The translations under genes were made by a program, and so were the position numbers. Below are positions 7,650 through 16,659 of a stretch of 64,000 bases of DNA, piece after piece; position 1 is the stretch's first letter, and the number at the start of each line of letters is the position of its first letter. This DNA comes from Blautia sp. OF03-15BH (GTDB lineage: Bacteria > Bacillota > Clostridia > Lachnospirales > Lachnospiraceae), in contig NZ_QSCM01000006.1 in NCBI RefSeq assembly GCF_003463065.1, positions 1-64,000 on the forward strand, given 5' to 3'. Below the pieces are notes generated by a model, which saw nothing but the letters and a program-made list of their open reading frames with translations, did no database searches and had not been told where the DNA came from.

Positions 7650-10466
7650 ATGGAATATAGAGTTGGTGAAATGGTATTTAATGACTGGGAGATCGTCCGT
7701 GAGATCGGAAGTGGAGCCAGTGGTCAGGTGTGGGAGATCGTGAAAAAGGATCATGATATTTCCATATCTTCCGCACTGAAAGTGATCCGGGTCCCAAAGG
7801 ATCCCTCATTAAAGAGAACGCTTTACGGGGACGGAATGGATGAACAGTCCGTGACAGCGTTTTTTCAGGATGTTGTCGAGGATCTTACGGATGAAATCAA
7901 GATCATGACAGATATGAAGGGTTTTCCACATATTGTAAACTGTGAAGACTATCAAGTGATCAAATACCCGGAAGAGATCCGATGGGATATCCTGATCCGG
8001 ATGGAGCTTCTGGTGCCGATCCAGACGTTTATACAGGAGCAGGGGATTTCCGAGGCGGATGTCTTAAGAATGGGCAGGGAGCTTGTACAGACGCTGGAGC
8101 TTTTCGAGAGCAAAGGGATCATTCACAGGGATATCAAACCCGATAATATTTTTGTGGATAACTATCAGAATTTTAAAATCGGAGATTTCGGGATTGCGAG
8201 GATCTGTGACAAGGCGTCTTCGGATCTGTCCAAAAAGGGAACGGAAAACTACATGGCACCGGAGGTCTTTCATGGAAAGGATTATGACCATACGGTAGAT
8301 ATCTATTCTCTGGGATTGGTTTTATACAAGCTTTTGAACAACAACCGGCTTCCTTTTTATCCGGAAACCGGCTCTTATTCGGAATGGGAAATGCAGCAGG
8401 CGCTTATCGACCGTCTGAGTGGAAAGAAAGAGCTTCCGCTGCCGTGTGCAGCTTCTGAGGCGTTTGGAAAAATCGTTCTGAGGATGTGCGCCCACGATCC
8501 GGGAGAACGGTATCAGAATGCCGGAGAGATCCTGGCAGATCTGGAGCATATCACCGGATCAGGAAAAAACATTGCCGGAACAGCGGCTGCAGAAAAGGGA
8601 ACAGGTGAGACCAGCAAAAGCCTGGATGAAACCAGAGCCATGTTTGGAAAGGATATGTTTATCTATGATGCGGAGACGGTAAAAAAGACCTCCAAAACAG
8701 GGATCACAGGAAACAGCATCGGTAAATCCACAGCAGGCAGTACGGCACAGACAGAAAAGAACGTGAAGAAGACAGAAGTGCCGCCGGTAAAAACGGAAGA
8801 AAAGAAAGAGGCGCCGAAAGCAAAGACAGAAAAAACAGGGGGAAAAGGAAAAAAGCCGAAAAAGAAAAAAATGCTCATCCAGGGACTGGCGGGTTCTGCG
8901 GTTGCGGTGGCAGTTCTGGCCTATTTCCTGACAAACCAGAGTTATACGCTGGCTGTGGAAGACGGTTCCGGATCAGGAAAGTACAAGGGCGGCCAGAAGG
9001 TAACGGTCACAGCAAAGGATGTGGACGGCTCCACCTTCATCAAATGGGAGATCGACGGAAAACTCCCGCTGACAGAAGAAGAACTGACAGCAAAGACCGT
9101 TTCTTTTAAAATGCCCCGCCATGAAGTGCAGCTGACAGCTCTTTATGACGTAAACAGCCATAATGTCATCATCAATCATGGTTCCGGTTCCGGTGAATAT
9201 GAGGTGGGAGAAGAAATCACCATTGTAGCGGAAGAACCGGCGGAAGGAAATGCGTTTGCAGGCTGGGATGTGGAAGACGGTACGGTTTATCTGGAGCATG
9301 CGGACAAGCAGAAGACGAGCTTTGAAATGCCGGATGACGAGCTGGAGATCACAGCTACTTATAAAACCCTCTCCTATGAACTTCAGGTGGAAAACGGACA
9401 GGGTGGAGGAACCTATGATTTTGGAAAAACAGTAAGCATCAAGGCCCAGGAAAAGGCGGGAGCGACCTTTAAAGGCTGGGTGGTAAAGGATGGAACCCTA
9501 GAACTGTCGGAAGAAGAAGCGTCCAGTCCGGAGCTTACGATCTCCATGCCGGCGACGGATGTGATCCTTGCTGCCGCATATGACCAGAATCAGCATAAGG
9601 TGACGGTCAACGGCGGAAGCGGTTCCGGAGATTATCTGGTTGGTGAAAAAGTAACACTGATCGCCGATGAGCCTTCGAAAGGAAAAGAATTCAGCGGCTG
9701 GGAAGTGGAAGAAGGTGCGGTTTCCATCCAGAATGCCCAGAAGGAAAAAGCGGCGTTTGAGATGCCGGATGGCGAACTGGTCATCCAGGCTGTTTTCAAG
9801 GATATCGATTATGCGCTTTCTGTCAATGACGGAAACGGAACAGGAACCTACCATTACGGGGATCAGGTCCAGGTATCGGCGAAGGACTCCAATAACGGCG
9901 TACCTTTTTCTCATTGGACCATTGATAAAGGAACCCTGGAGATCAGTGACCTGACAGTACAGAATCTCTCTTTTGAAATGCCTGCACAAGAGGTGGCAAT
10001 GACAGCTCATTATGCGCAGGAAAAATATACCGTAAAGGTAGAAGGCGGAAAAGGAAGCGGAATGTATGATGCCGGAAGCACCGTCTCCATCACAGCCGAT
10101 GAAACGGATGCGTCAGGTATTCCGTTTGCACGCTGGGAAGTGACAGAGGGCTCTCTGAAGCTGGATCCCGCAGCGGCAGAAAACAGAGAAGTCTCCTTTG
10201 AGATGCCGGCGGAGAAGGTATCCGTTAAGGCCGTATATGAAGCAGGAGACCGTTATAGCGTCATGGTCTTTGGCGGAAGCGGCGCAGGCGTCTATGAAGA
10301 AGGAGAGACCGTTACCGTGACAGCAGAGGAAGAGCCGGGCAAGAAGTTTAACTGCTGGTTTATCTCCGCGGACGGAAGTGAAACTGTAGAAAATGACAAT
10401 GCCAGCTTTTCTTTTGAAATGCCGGCAACAGACCTGATCATCACAGCGATGTACGACCTGGAATAA
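7650..10466 (+). CDS. Transmembrane Ser/Thr protein kinase with seven InlB-like extracellular repeats
   Basis: A 938-residue Hanks-type kinase. The kinase domain (about 12-300) has every catalytic element: glycine loop GSGASG (20-25), ATP lysine in SALKVI (K44), HRDIKPDN (D161, K163, N166), DFG (179-181) and MAPE (202-205). A Lys/Thr-rich linker (about 300-405) leads to one membrane helix (about 410-430). Outside are seven roughly 70-residue repeats, each opening with a GxGxGxY-type turn and closing with FEMP..., resembling divergent InlB B-repeats (Flg_new_2 type), not PASTA. ATG 7650 is chosen because GAGG lies six bases upstream; an in-frame TTG at 7644 is the alternative. One base separates it from essC. 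EssB of canonical T7SS has a pseudokinase fold in the same topology, so this may be its active counterpart (inference). Confidence 0.88.
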   Translation: MEYRVGEMVFNDWEIVREIGSGASGQVWEIVKKDHDISISSALKVIRVPKDPSLKRTLYGDGMDEQSVTAFFQDVVEDLTDEIKIMTDMKGFPHIVNCEDYQVIKYPEEIRWDILIRMELLVPIQTFIQEQGISEADVLRMGRELVQTLELFESKGIIHRDIKPDNIFVDNYQNFKIGDFGIARICDKASSDLSKKGTENYMAPEVFHGKDYDHTVDIYSLGLVLYKLLNNNRLPFYPETGSYSEWEMQQALIDRLSGKKELPLPCAASEAFGKIVLRMCAHDPGERYQNAGEILADLEHITGSGKNIAGTAAAEKGTGETSKSLDETRAMFGKDMFIYDAETVKKTSKTGITGNSIGKSTAGSTAQTEKNVKKTEVPPVKTEEKKEAPKAKTEKTGGKGKKPKKKKMLIQGLAGSAVAVAVLAYFLTNQSYTLAVEDGSGSGKYKGGQKVTVTAKDVDGSTFIKWEIDGKLPLTEEELTAKTVSFKMPRHEVQLTALYDVNSHNVIINHGSGSGEYEVGEEITIVAEEPAEGNAFAGWDVEDGTVYLEHADKQKTSFEMPDDELEITATYKTLSYELQVENGQGGGTYDFGKTVSIKAQEKAGATFKGWVVKDGTLELSEEEASSPELTISMPATDVILAAAYDQNQHKVTVNGGSGSGDYLVGEKVTLIADEPSKGKEFSGWEVEEGAVSIQNAQKEKAAFEMPDGELVIQAVFKDIDYALSVNDGNGTGTYHYGDQVQVSAKDSNNGVPFSHWTIDKGTLEISDLTVQNLSFEMPAQEVAMTAHYAQEKYTVKVEGGKGSGMYDAGSTVSITADETDASGIPFARWEVTEGSLKLDPAAAENREVSFEMPAEKVSVKAVYEAGDRYSVMVFGGSGAGVYEEGETVTVTAEEEPGKKFNCWFISADGSETVENDNASFSFEMPATDLIITAMYDLE

Positions 10467-10467
10467 T

Positions 10468-13400
10468 ATGAATAGATATGACATGACACTGGACGGAACA
10501 GAAAAATTAAAGGATGAGACGGCTTCTATGGAAGTGACGGAAACAGCCGCAGGGCAGTTTCAGCGGCTGTTCATTGAAAATCCCACTGGCCTGAAGGCAA
10601 CGCTGCTGTCACAGACGGGAAAAATGCAAAGTCTGTTTTTACCGTATCCGGCCAAAGGAAGCCTTTGTTTTCCAAAAGAACCGGTAGAACATGTTCCGAT
10701 CCATTTTGAAGCAGAAACAGAAAAATGGGTTTCCGTACGGGAAAATACGGCGAGGTATCTTTCCGCGGAAAATCCGTTTGAGAAGAAACAGAAGCTTTTG
10801 AATCAGGAGCTGATCCTGATCCGAAACGGAGAGTCTCTGTTTATGCTGTATACAGAGGAAGTGAACGAAGCCAGTTTTATCCGGCATAATTATGTGGCAC
10901 TTCCGGGAGATCTCTACATCGGAAGAAATAAAGAGAATGATCTTGTGTATTCCGCACCGATGATATCCGGCAGACATGCCAGGCTTCATTACAATGGGAC
11001 TACGTGGAGCATCCATGATCTGGATTCAACGAACGGGATCTATGTAAACGGGTATCGTGTGAAATCCATGAAGCTGGATCTTGGCGATGTGATCGATATC
11101 TTTGGTCTTCAGATCATTGTGGGCAGCCGTTTCCTTTCTGTCAATGACGGAAATCACCGTGTGGCGATCTCGCCGAAAAAAGCCAGATTTGTCGATGACA
11201 CAAACAGCGTTATGAGCAATGTATTTCCGGAAAAAAGGAAAAACAGTGAGATGCTGTTTAACCGCTATCCGCGAAAAAGGCTTGCTTTTGAGGATAAGAC
11301 CATTGAGATCGACAGTCCGCCCATGCCGATGGGAAAGGACGGGATCCCGCTCATCATGCGGATGGGAAGCTCGATGATCATGGGAAGTACGGCGGCGCTT
11401 ACCGGAAATGTGACCATGCTTGCAAGTTCGATCCTGCTACCTCTGTTGTCCCAGGGGTATACGAAAGAGCAAAAAGAAGAGTACGAAGAACGGCGGCTGG
11501 AAAAATACCGGGAATACCTTTCTCAGAAACAGGAGGAGATCCTTCAGGAAAAGGAACGGGAGGAATCTGTTCTCCGTCAGAATTATCCGGAGCTTTCCAA
11601 AGTCCTCGGATATGTATATGAAAAGAAGAAGCTGTGGTCCAGAACGAACAGTGATGATGATTTCCTGGATGTCCGGATAGGAAGCGGAAATATCCCGCTG
11701 AAGGCAAAGATCAGCTGTCCAGGGGAACATTTTGATATGGAAGAAGATGTTCTGAAGGATGAGCTGAATGAGCTGACAGAGACACAGGTGATGCTGGAAC
11801 AGGTTCCGATCATGATCCCGCTTCTGGAAAACAGAGTACTTGGCATTCAGGGAAGGCTGAGGGATGTGACCGGTTTTATCAATACGCTGGTCCTGCAGCT
11901 TACGATCCTTTTCAGTTATGATGAGGTAAAGCTGGTATTTCTGATGGAGGAGAGCCAGCTGGACGACATGGCTTATATTAAATATCTTCCGCATGTCTGG
12001 GATGATCAGCGGTCCATTCGGCTGATCGCCACCAATGCTTCAGAAGCCTATCAGGTAGGCGAATATCTTCTGAAAGAGCTGGAGAAGGATCTGGAAAGCC
12101 AGAGAAAATGGGAGCAGATCCGAAGCGAAAGACCGTATTATCTGGTGATCGCCTTGAGCAAGAAGCTGCTGGATGGCGTGGAAGTCATCAAGCAGGTCAT
12201 TCAGAAAAAGGAAAGCATCGGCCTGAGCCTGATCACCGGTTTTCCGGATGTGCCCAAAGAGTGCTCTGTCATTCTGGAGCTGAATAAAGAGACAGAACAA
12301 GGCATTCGGAACAAACTCATCTATGTCCGGGAGCTGGATAAAGAGGATGAAACGTTTCTTGTAGATGATTTTGAAGAAAAAGAAGCCCTGGAGAGTATGC
12401 GCGTGCTGGCAAATACCAGGCTTCGGCTGGTATCCCAGGCCTATGCTCTGCCCAAAACCGTTACGTTTCTGGAAATGTTCGGCGTGGGACGTATCGAGGA
12501 TCTGAACATCGCAGAACGCTGGAAAAACCATGATCCGGTGACCTCTCTTGCGGTTCCTGTCGGAATCGGGACAGACGGAGCGGAATTTCTGCTGGATCTC
12601 CATCAGAAATATCAGGGGCCCCACGGGCTGGTGGCAGGAACGACCGGTTCCGGGAAGAGTGAATTTCTGCTGACGTATGTTCTTTCTCTGGCAGTGAATT
12701 TTCATCCGGATGAAGTGGCTTTTTTACTCATTGACTATAAAGGCGGAGGTCTGGCAGGTGCGTTTGACGATCCACAGAATCAGATCCACCTGCCGCATCT
12801 GATCGGAACCATAACGAACCTGGACGGAGCGGCCATCAACCGGTCCCTGATCTCGATCCAAAGCGAAGTCCTGCGCCGGCAGAAGGTTTTTAATGATGCG
12901 AAAAGCCGGGCAGGGGAAGGAACCATGGATATCTACACCTATCAGCGGCTGTACCGGAACGGAACGGTCTCAGAACTCATGCCGCATCTGTTTATTATAT
13001 CAGATGAGTTTGCGGAACTGAAACAGCAGCAGCCGGATTTCCTCGATCAGCTGGTGAGTATCGCCCGGATCGGCCGAAGCCTTGGCGTGCATCTGATCCT
13101 GGCAACGCAGAAACCGGCAGGTGTAGTGACAGACCAGATCTTAAGCAATACAAAATTCCGCGTCTGCCTGAAGGTCCAGGACCGGGCAGACAGCATGGAT
13201 ATGCTGAAGCGTCCGGAGGCGGCGGAGATCAGAGAAACCGGCCGTTTTTACCTTCAGGTTGGAAACAATGAGTATTTTGCCATGGGACAGTCGGCCTGGA
13301 GCGGTGCCGAATATGAACCGCAGGACGAAGTGGTAAAACAGAAGGATGAGAGCATTCAGGTCATCGATCATGTAGGCTCGCCGGTCATGACGGTGAAACC

Positions 13401-15207
13401 GGAGATCATAAAGACTTCCACCGGAAAATCCCAGCTGGTTTCTCTTGTGAAATCTATTATGGAGATTGCCAGGGAGCAGAAGATAAGCTCCAAAGCACTG
13501 TGGCTGCCCATGCTGCCGGATCAGCTCCCGGTGGAGAAAGAGGAGGAGAGGCCGGAAGGACTTCTGAAGACTACAATCGGCTTACTGGATGATCCGGCAA
13601 GGCAGGAACAGTATCCGCTGTATCTGGATCTGGAAACCTGCGGTCATATCCTTGTATGCGGAGAGCCGGGAAGCGGAAAAACCTCTTTTGTGGAAGCACT
13701 TCTTTACTCACTGGTGAAAAAGACGACACCGGAACAGTTTCAGTTTTATATCATGGATTATTCCAGCCGACTGCTCAAGGTGTTCCGGAATCTGCCTCAC
13801 TGCGGAGCGGTATTGGAGGAGGATGATGCAGAACAGAGTACGGAGCTGTTCCGGCTGATCAATGGCATCATCCAGGAGCGGAAAAAGCTTTTTTCCACAC
13901 TGGAGGTAAGCAGTTACTCCGATGCGGTCAAACGGCAGCCGCTTCCCTTTATTCTGGTAGTGATCGATAATGTGGCCGGTTTCCTGCAAACGAAGGCCGG
14001 ACAGAAACAGTATGACCAGCTCCAGTATGATCTGAAAAACAGTGTGAATTACGGTGTCTCCTACCTTTTTACCATCGGTCATGTTAATGAGATCAACATG
14101 AGGACCAGGCAGGAGCTGAAAGCAAGGATCGCACTCCGGCTAAAGGATAAATATGATTACACCGATATCCTGGGTGTCAAATGTACCTGCCTGCCTCCGG
14201 AAAAACCGGGGCGGGGACTTTTCAGTCACAGAGGAGAAGCGCTGGAAATGCAGCTGGCAAGATTTGCACCGGAGCTGGATCAGGAGGAGCGGATCCAGAA
14301 GTTAAAAGAGGAAGTAAATGACCTGGCAGGCAGAAACCAGAAATACCAGGCGGCAAAAAAACTGGCAAAGATCCAGGTCGATCAGGAATATGAAGATTTT
14401 CTCGCAGGCTTTGCCGGAAGCCGTTTCCCTCTGGGCTATGAGGTAAAAACATCGCGGCCCATTGCCCTGCCGTTAAAACAGTTTAACCAGCTGAGTCTTT
14501 ATTTCAGTGACAAAACGGCGGCAGTTCCGATCCTGAAAAACCTTGTCACTTATGCGAAAGCGGAAAATATGGTGGTCGCTTTCCTGAAAGAGGCAAAAGA
14601 GAGCTGTTATGAAGAACTCGGAATGGCGGAGGATGCCAGGATTTTTACGGCAGACCGGGAAGGGATCGAGCAGCTGGCAGCGTTTCTTTGCGCCAACGCC
14701 CAGCATCGATACAACCTTTATACGCAGTACTGTGAGGAACATCACTGGAATCCGGAAACGGCTGTCGCAAAACAGGAAGTGTTTTCCCATATGAGGGAGA
14801 GCTTCCGGCCGATCCTCGTACTTTTTGAACGATATTCCGATCTCCTTTCTGTGACTATGGAGATCAGCGGATACCTGGCGAAATTCAGCTCCGTGTATGT
14901 CCTTGCGAGGTATGCACAGATCTATCTGATGGCCGGATTTTACAGCGACGAGCCGCCATATCTCTGGGGAAATGAGTTGTATAAATGCTTCAACACCGGA
15001 AAAATGACCCTGCTCTTTGGGGAGAAGCTGAACAAACAGAGTCTCGTCCAGCTTCCCTATGACATGGAGCGGCTTCTTTCCAAAAAAGGTGGCAATCATT
15101 TTATCATGAGTTATCGTGGAGAACTGCATCACCTGATAATGCCCTGCGGAGAACTTCGAAAGGAGACAGTGAAAACAGATGACGATTCGATTTTTGAGGA
15201 TGGATGA
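10468..15207 (+). CDS. essC: EssC-type T7SS ATPase with FHA domain
   Basis: A 1579-residue motor ATPase of the type VII secretion system. After an N-terminal ubiquitin/FHA-like region, a canonical FHA domain (about 148-220) keeps phosphothreonine-binding positions: IGR (R153), SGRH (167-170), STNG (187-190). Two membrane helices lie near 295-330. FtsK/SpoIIIE domain 1 has Walker A GTTGSGKS (724-731), Walker B LLIDYKGGG and IISDEFAEL. Domain 2 has GEPGSGKT (1065-1072) and VVIDN. Domain 3 (after about 1325) shows no P-loop. The start follows the kinase stop by one base with a weak ribosome binding site, implying coupling. Canonical EssC FHA domains are thought not to bind phosphothreonine, so the intact motif beside a kinase is notable. 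Confidence 0.92.
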   Translation: MNRYDMTLDGTEKLKDETASMEVTETAAGQFQRLFIENPTGLKATLLSQTGKMQSLFLPYPAKGSLCFPKEPVEHVPIHFEAETEKWVSVRENTARYLSAENPFEKKQKLLNQELILIRNGESLFMLYTEEVNEASFIRHNYVALPGDLYIGRNKENDLVYSAPMISGRHARLHYNGTTWSIHDLDSTNGIYVNGYRVKSMKLDLGDVIDIFGLQIIVGSRFLSVNDGNHRVAISPKKARFVDDTNSVMSNVFPEKRKNSEMLFNRYPRKRLAFEDKTIEIDSPPMPMGKDGIPLIMRMGSSMIMGSTAALTGNVTMLASSILLPLLSQGYTKEQKEEYEERRLEKYREYLSQKQEEILQEKEREESVLRQNYPELSKVLGYVYEKKKLWSRTNSDDDFLDVRIGSGNIPLKAKISCPGEHFDMEEDVLKDELNELTETQVMLEQVPIMIPLLENRVLGIQGRLRDVTGFINTLVLQLTILFSYDEVKLVFLMEESQLDDMAYIKYLPHVWDDQRSIRLIATNASEAYQVGEYLLKELEKDLESQRKWEQIRSERPYYLVIALSKKLLDGVEVIKQVIQKKESIGLSLITGFPDVPKECSVILELNKETEQGIRNKLIYVRELDKEDETFLVDDFEEKEALESMRVLANTRLRLVSQAYALPKTVTFLEMFGVGRIEDLNIAERWKNHDPVTSLAVPVGIGTDGAEFLLDLHQKYQGPHGLVAGTTGSGKSEFLLTYVLSLAVNFHPDEVAFLLIDYKGGGLAGAFDDPQNQIHLPHLIGTITNLDGAAINRSLISIQSEVLRRQKVFNDAKSRAGEGTMDIYTYQRLYRNGTVSELMPHLFIISDEFAELKQQQPDFLDQLVSIARIGRSLGVHLILATQKPAGVVTDQILSNTKFRVCLKVQDRADSMDMLKRPEAAEIRETGRFYLQVGNNEYFAMGQSAWSGAEYEPQDEVVKQKDESIQVIDHVGSPVMTVKPEIIKTSTGKSQLVSLVKSIMEIAREQKISSKALWLPMLPDQLPVEKEEERPEGLLKTTIGLLDDPARQEQYPLYLDLETCGHILVCGEPGSGKTSFVEALLYSLVKKTTPEQFQFYIMDYSSRLLKVFRNLPHCGAVLEEDDAEQSTELFRLINGIIQERKKLFSTLEVSSYSDAVKRQPLPFILVVIDNVAGFLQTKAGQKQYDQLQYDLKNSVNYGVSYLFTIGHVNEINMRTRQELKARIALRLKDKYDYTDILGVKCTCLPPEKPGRGLFSHRGEALEMQLARFAPELDQEERIQKLKEEVNDLAGRNQKYQAAKKLAKIQVDQEYEDFLAGFAGSRFPLGYEVKTSRPIALPLKQFNQLSLYFSDKTAAVPILKNLVTYAKAENMVVAFLKEAKESCYEELGMAEDARIFTADREGIEQLAAFLCANAQHRYNLYTQYCEEHHWNPETAVAKQEVFSHMRESFRPILVLFERYSDLLSVTMEISGYLAKFSSVYVLARYAQIYLMAGFYSDEPPYLWGNELYKCFNTGKMTLLFGEKLNKQSLVQLPYDMERLLSKKGGNHFIMSYRGELHHLIMPCGELRKETVKTDDDSIFEDG

Positions 15208-15392
15208 TGGATAAGACAGAGCAGGAACGTTGCCTTCGCTTTTGTACGGATCTTAGCAGAATGTTAGAAGAAGAAAAAACAATGGTAGCCGGATTTTTAT
15301 CCGGAGATATTGCGGAGGAGTATCAAAAACTGCTGGATTCGGAGCTGGAAGAATGGATCCGGCTGAAAAAAAGAATGGGTTCCAAATATTAA
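15204..15392 (+). CDS. Small acidic helical protein in T7SS locus
   Basis: A 62-residue protein, not recognised. It is predicted to be helical and acidic, with no signal peptide or membrane segment. Its ATGA overlaps the essC stop, showing translational coupling. The pattern of heptad-spaced leucines and Glu/Lys suggests a helical hairpin that could partner a WXG100-like protein or act as a chaperone; this is inference from position and size only. Confidence 0.65.
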   Translation: MMDKTEQERCLRFCTDLSRMLEEEKTMVAGFLSGDIAEEYQKLLDSELEEWIRLKKRMGSKY

Positions 15393-15417
15393 ACTTTATA
15401 TACAGGAGGAAAAAAGA

Positions 15418-15735
15418 ATGGACAGTGCAGCAGAATTAAGCTTCCGGATGGAAAGCGCAAAACAGTGGCAGAAAAATGTGGAGGAAGAGTTTAAACGGGT
15501 AGATGAGCTCTTAAAGCTGGTGGCAGAAGAGCTGAAGACGCAGCCTTATGAGGACGATACGATCATGATGGGGCTGAAAAAGACAGGAGAAGCTCTGGCA
15601 GAAGCTTTCCAGACCCTGACACAGAACTTTATGAAAGCGGTAGACGGACTCAGCGATATTATGGAGGAGTGGTCAAGAACTCTTACGAAAATTCTCGAGG
15701 CGATCGCAGAAGCAGCCAGAAAGATCGGACACTGA
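15418..15735 (+). CDS. WXG100-like small helical protein
   Basis: A 105-residue all-helical protein without a signal peptide. It has the size and hairpin-like layout of T7SS substrates, with a long N-terminal helix (ELSFRMESAKQWQKNVEEEF), a central turn around TQPYEDD and a second helix ending in IAEAARKIGH. A classic WxG turn is missing, so it may be an LXG/WXG100-like partner rather than EsxA itself. AGGAGG precedes the ATG, stronger than its neighbours, fitting a highly made substrate. It lies between essC and the WXG100 gene. Confidence 0.68.
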   Translation: MDSAAELSFRMESAKQWQKNVEEEFKRVDELLKLVAEELKTQPYEDDTIMMGLKKTGEALAEAFQTLTQNFMKAVDGLSDIMEEWSRTLTKILEAIAEAARKIGH

Positions 15736-15768
15736 CCCTGAATAAAAAAGAAAAGAGGATGAAATAAC

Positions 15769-16137
15769 ATGGCAGGATATATTTTAAAATATAGCGCAGG
15801 AACTTATCAGAGAAAAATCTCCGCACTGGAGGGATATTACTCACAGCTGGTCACACATCTGGAACAGCTGAATACGTTACAGGGACAGATGAAGGATTTC
15901 TGGGATGGTTCTGCTTCTTCCGCAGAATACATGAACCTGATCAGTGATAAGATCAACGAAGTAAAGAACCGCATGGAGGATTGCAAAAATACCAATATTC
16001 AGTATCAGCAGGTTGTGGATGATCTGGCAAATGCAGGTTCTACCGTGGATAATATCGTATCCGATGTAAAAGATGCCTCCAAAGCAGCAACCGATGCGGC
16101 AGGAGCGGCAGCAAGTATCGTAGGACTGATCGTGTAA
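15769..16137 (+). CDS. WXG100 family T7SS substrate (EsxA-like)
   Basis: A 122-residue secreted helical hairpin protein. QMKDFWDGSASSAEYMN around residues 40-56 contains the WDG turn that matches the WXG motif, flanked by long helices. The C-terminal tail (VSDVKDASKAATDAAGAAAS) is Ala-rich. There is no Sec signal, as expected for a T7SS substrate. An AAGAGGATG-type ribosome binding site is present. Position between the ATPase and the YukD-like gene supports the call. A partner could be the upstream 105-residue protein. Confidence 0.82.
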   Translation: MAGYILKYSAGTYQRKISALEGYYSQLVTHLEQLNTLQGQMKDFWDGSASSAEYMNLISDKINEVKNRMEDCKNTNIQYQQVVDDLANAGSTVDNIVSDVKDASKAATDAAGAAASIVGLIV

Positions 16138-16143
16138 GCTTTT

Positions 16144-16410
16144 ATGGAGATAAAGGTGATACCTGCAAGGTTACAGAAGCATACGGTATATCTCGAAGAA
16201 GAAATCCGGATAGCGCGCCGTATTGAAGAGATGGCAGAGGAAGCCTTTGGGTCAGATCCCGGTGGAGCCGAGATCCTGGCCTCTGTTCGCAAACTCTGCC
16301 GGAGCATCGAACTGCGGCGTGAGATCCTGGAGACGCTGGACAACTCTCTTCGGGATCAGGAAGTAGTATTACAGGAGTATGTAAAGGGATTATGGAGACA
16401 AAACTTTTGA
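16144..16410 (+). CDS. Small helical T7SS-associated protein
   Basis: An 88-residue protein, not recognised. It is mostly helical and charged (LEEEIRIARRIEEMAEEAFGSDPGG, then RSIELRREILETLDNSL), resembling the hairpin layout of WXG100 partners but lacking WxG. No Shine-Dalgarno sequence is seen before the ATG; translation may depend on the WXG100 gene ending six bases upstream. It overlaps the YukD-like gene by 19 nt. Possibly a second Esx-like subunit or chaperone (inference). Confidence 0.65.
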   Translation: MEIKVIPARLQKHTVYLEEEIRIARRIEEMAEEAFGSDPGGAEILASVRKLCRSIELRREILETLDNSLRDQEVVLQEYVKGLWRQNF

Positions 16411-16646
16411 TCACACTGGATATCGCGTCGATCTCTCAGAGCTTTGAAGTTCTCGTTCCGGACTTCCTGAAGGTAAAAGAACTGATTCCATTGTTTGTAA
16501 AGATTGCAGAAGAACTCTCAGGAAAGATGTATCAGTCTTCCGGGACGGAATTTCTCTGTTCCTGTGCGGAAAACACGTTATTGGATGCAAACAGTACTCT
16601 GGGGGAATATCATATAAAAAACGGAGACCGTTTCATTCTGTTGTGA
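16392..16646 (+). CDS. esaB: EsaB/YukD-like ubiquitin-fold protein
   Basis: An 84-residue small cytoplasmic protein with a beta-grasp layout: METKLLITLDIASISQSFEVLVP as the first hairpin, LKVKELIPLFVKIAEEL as the helix, and GEYHIKNGDRFILL as the closing strands. This is the pattern of YukD/EsaB, a conserved T7SS accessory component. AAAGGG lies just before the ATG inside the preceding gene. Its presence with EssC and a WXG100 protein confirms a T7SS locus. The membrane components EsaA, EssA and EssB are not seen anywhere in the window. Confidence 0.75.
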   Translation: METKLLITLDIASISQSFEVLVPDFLKVKELIPLFVKIAEELSGKMYQSSGTEFLCSCAENTLLDANSTLGEYHIKNGDRFILL

Positions 16647-16659
16647 GAGGGGTGGCAGT

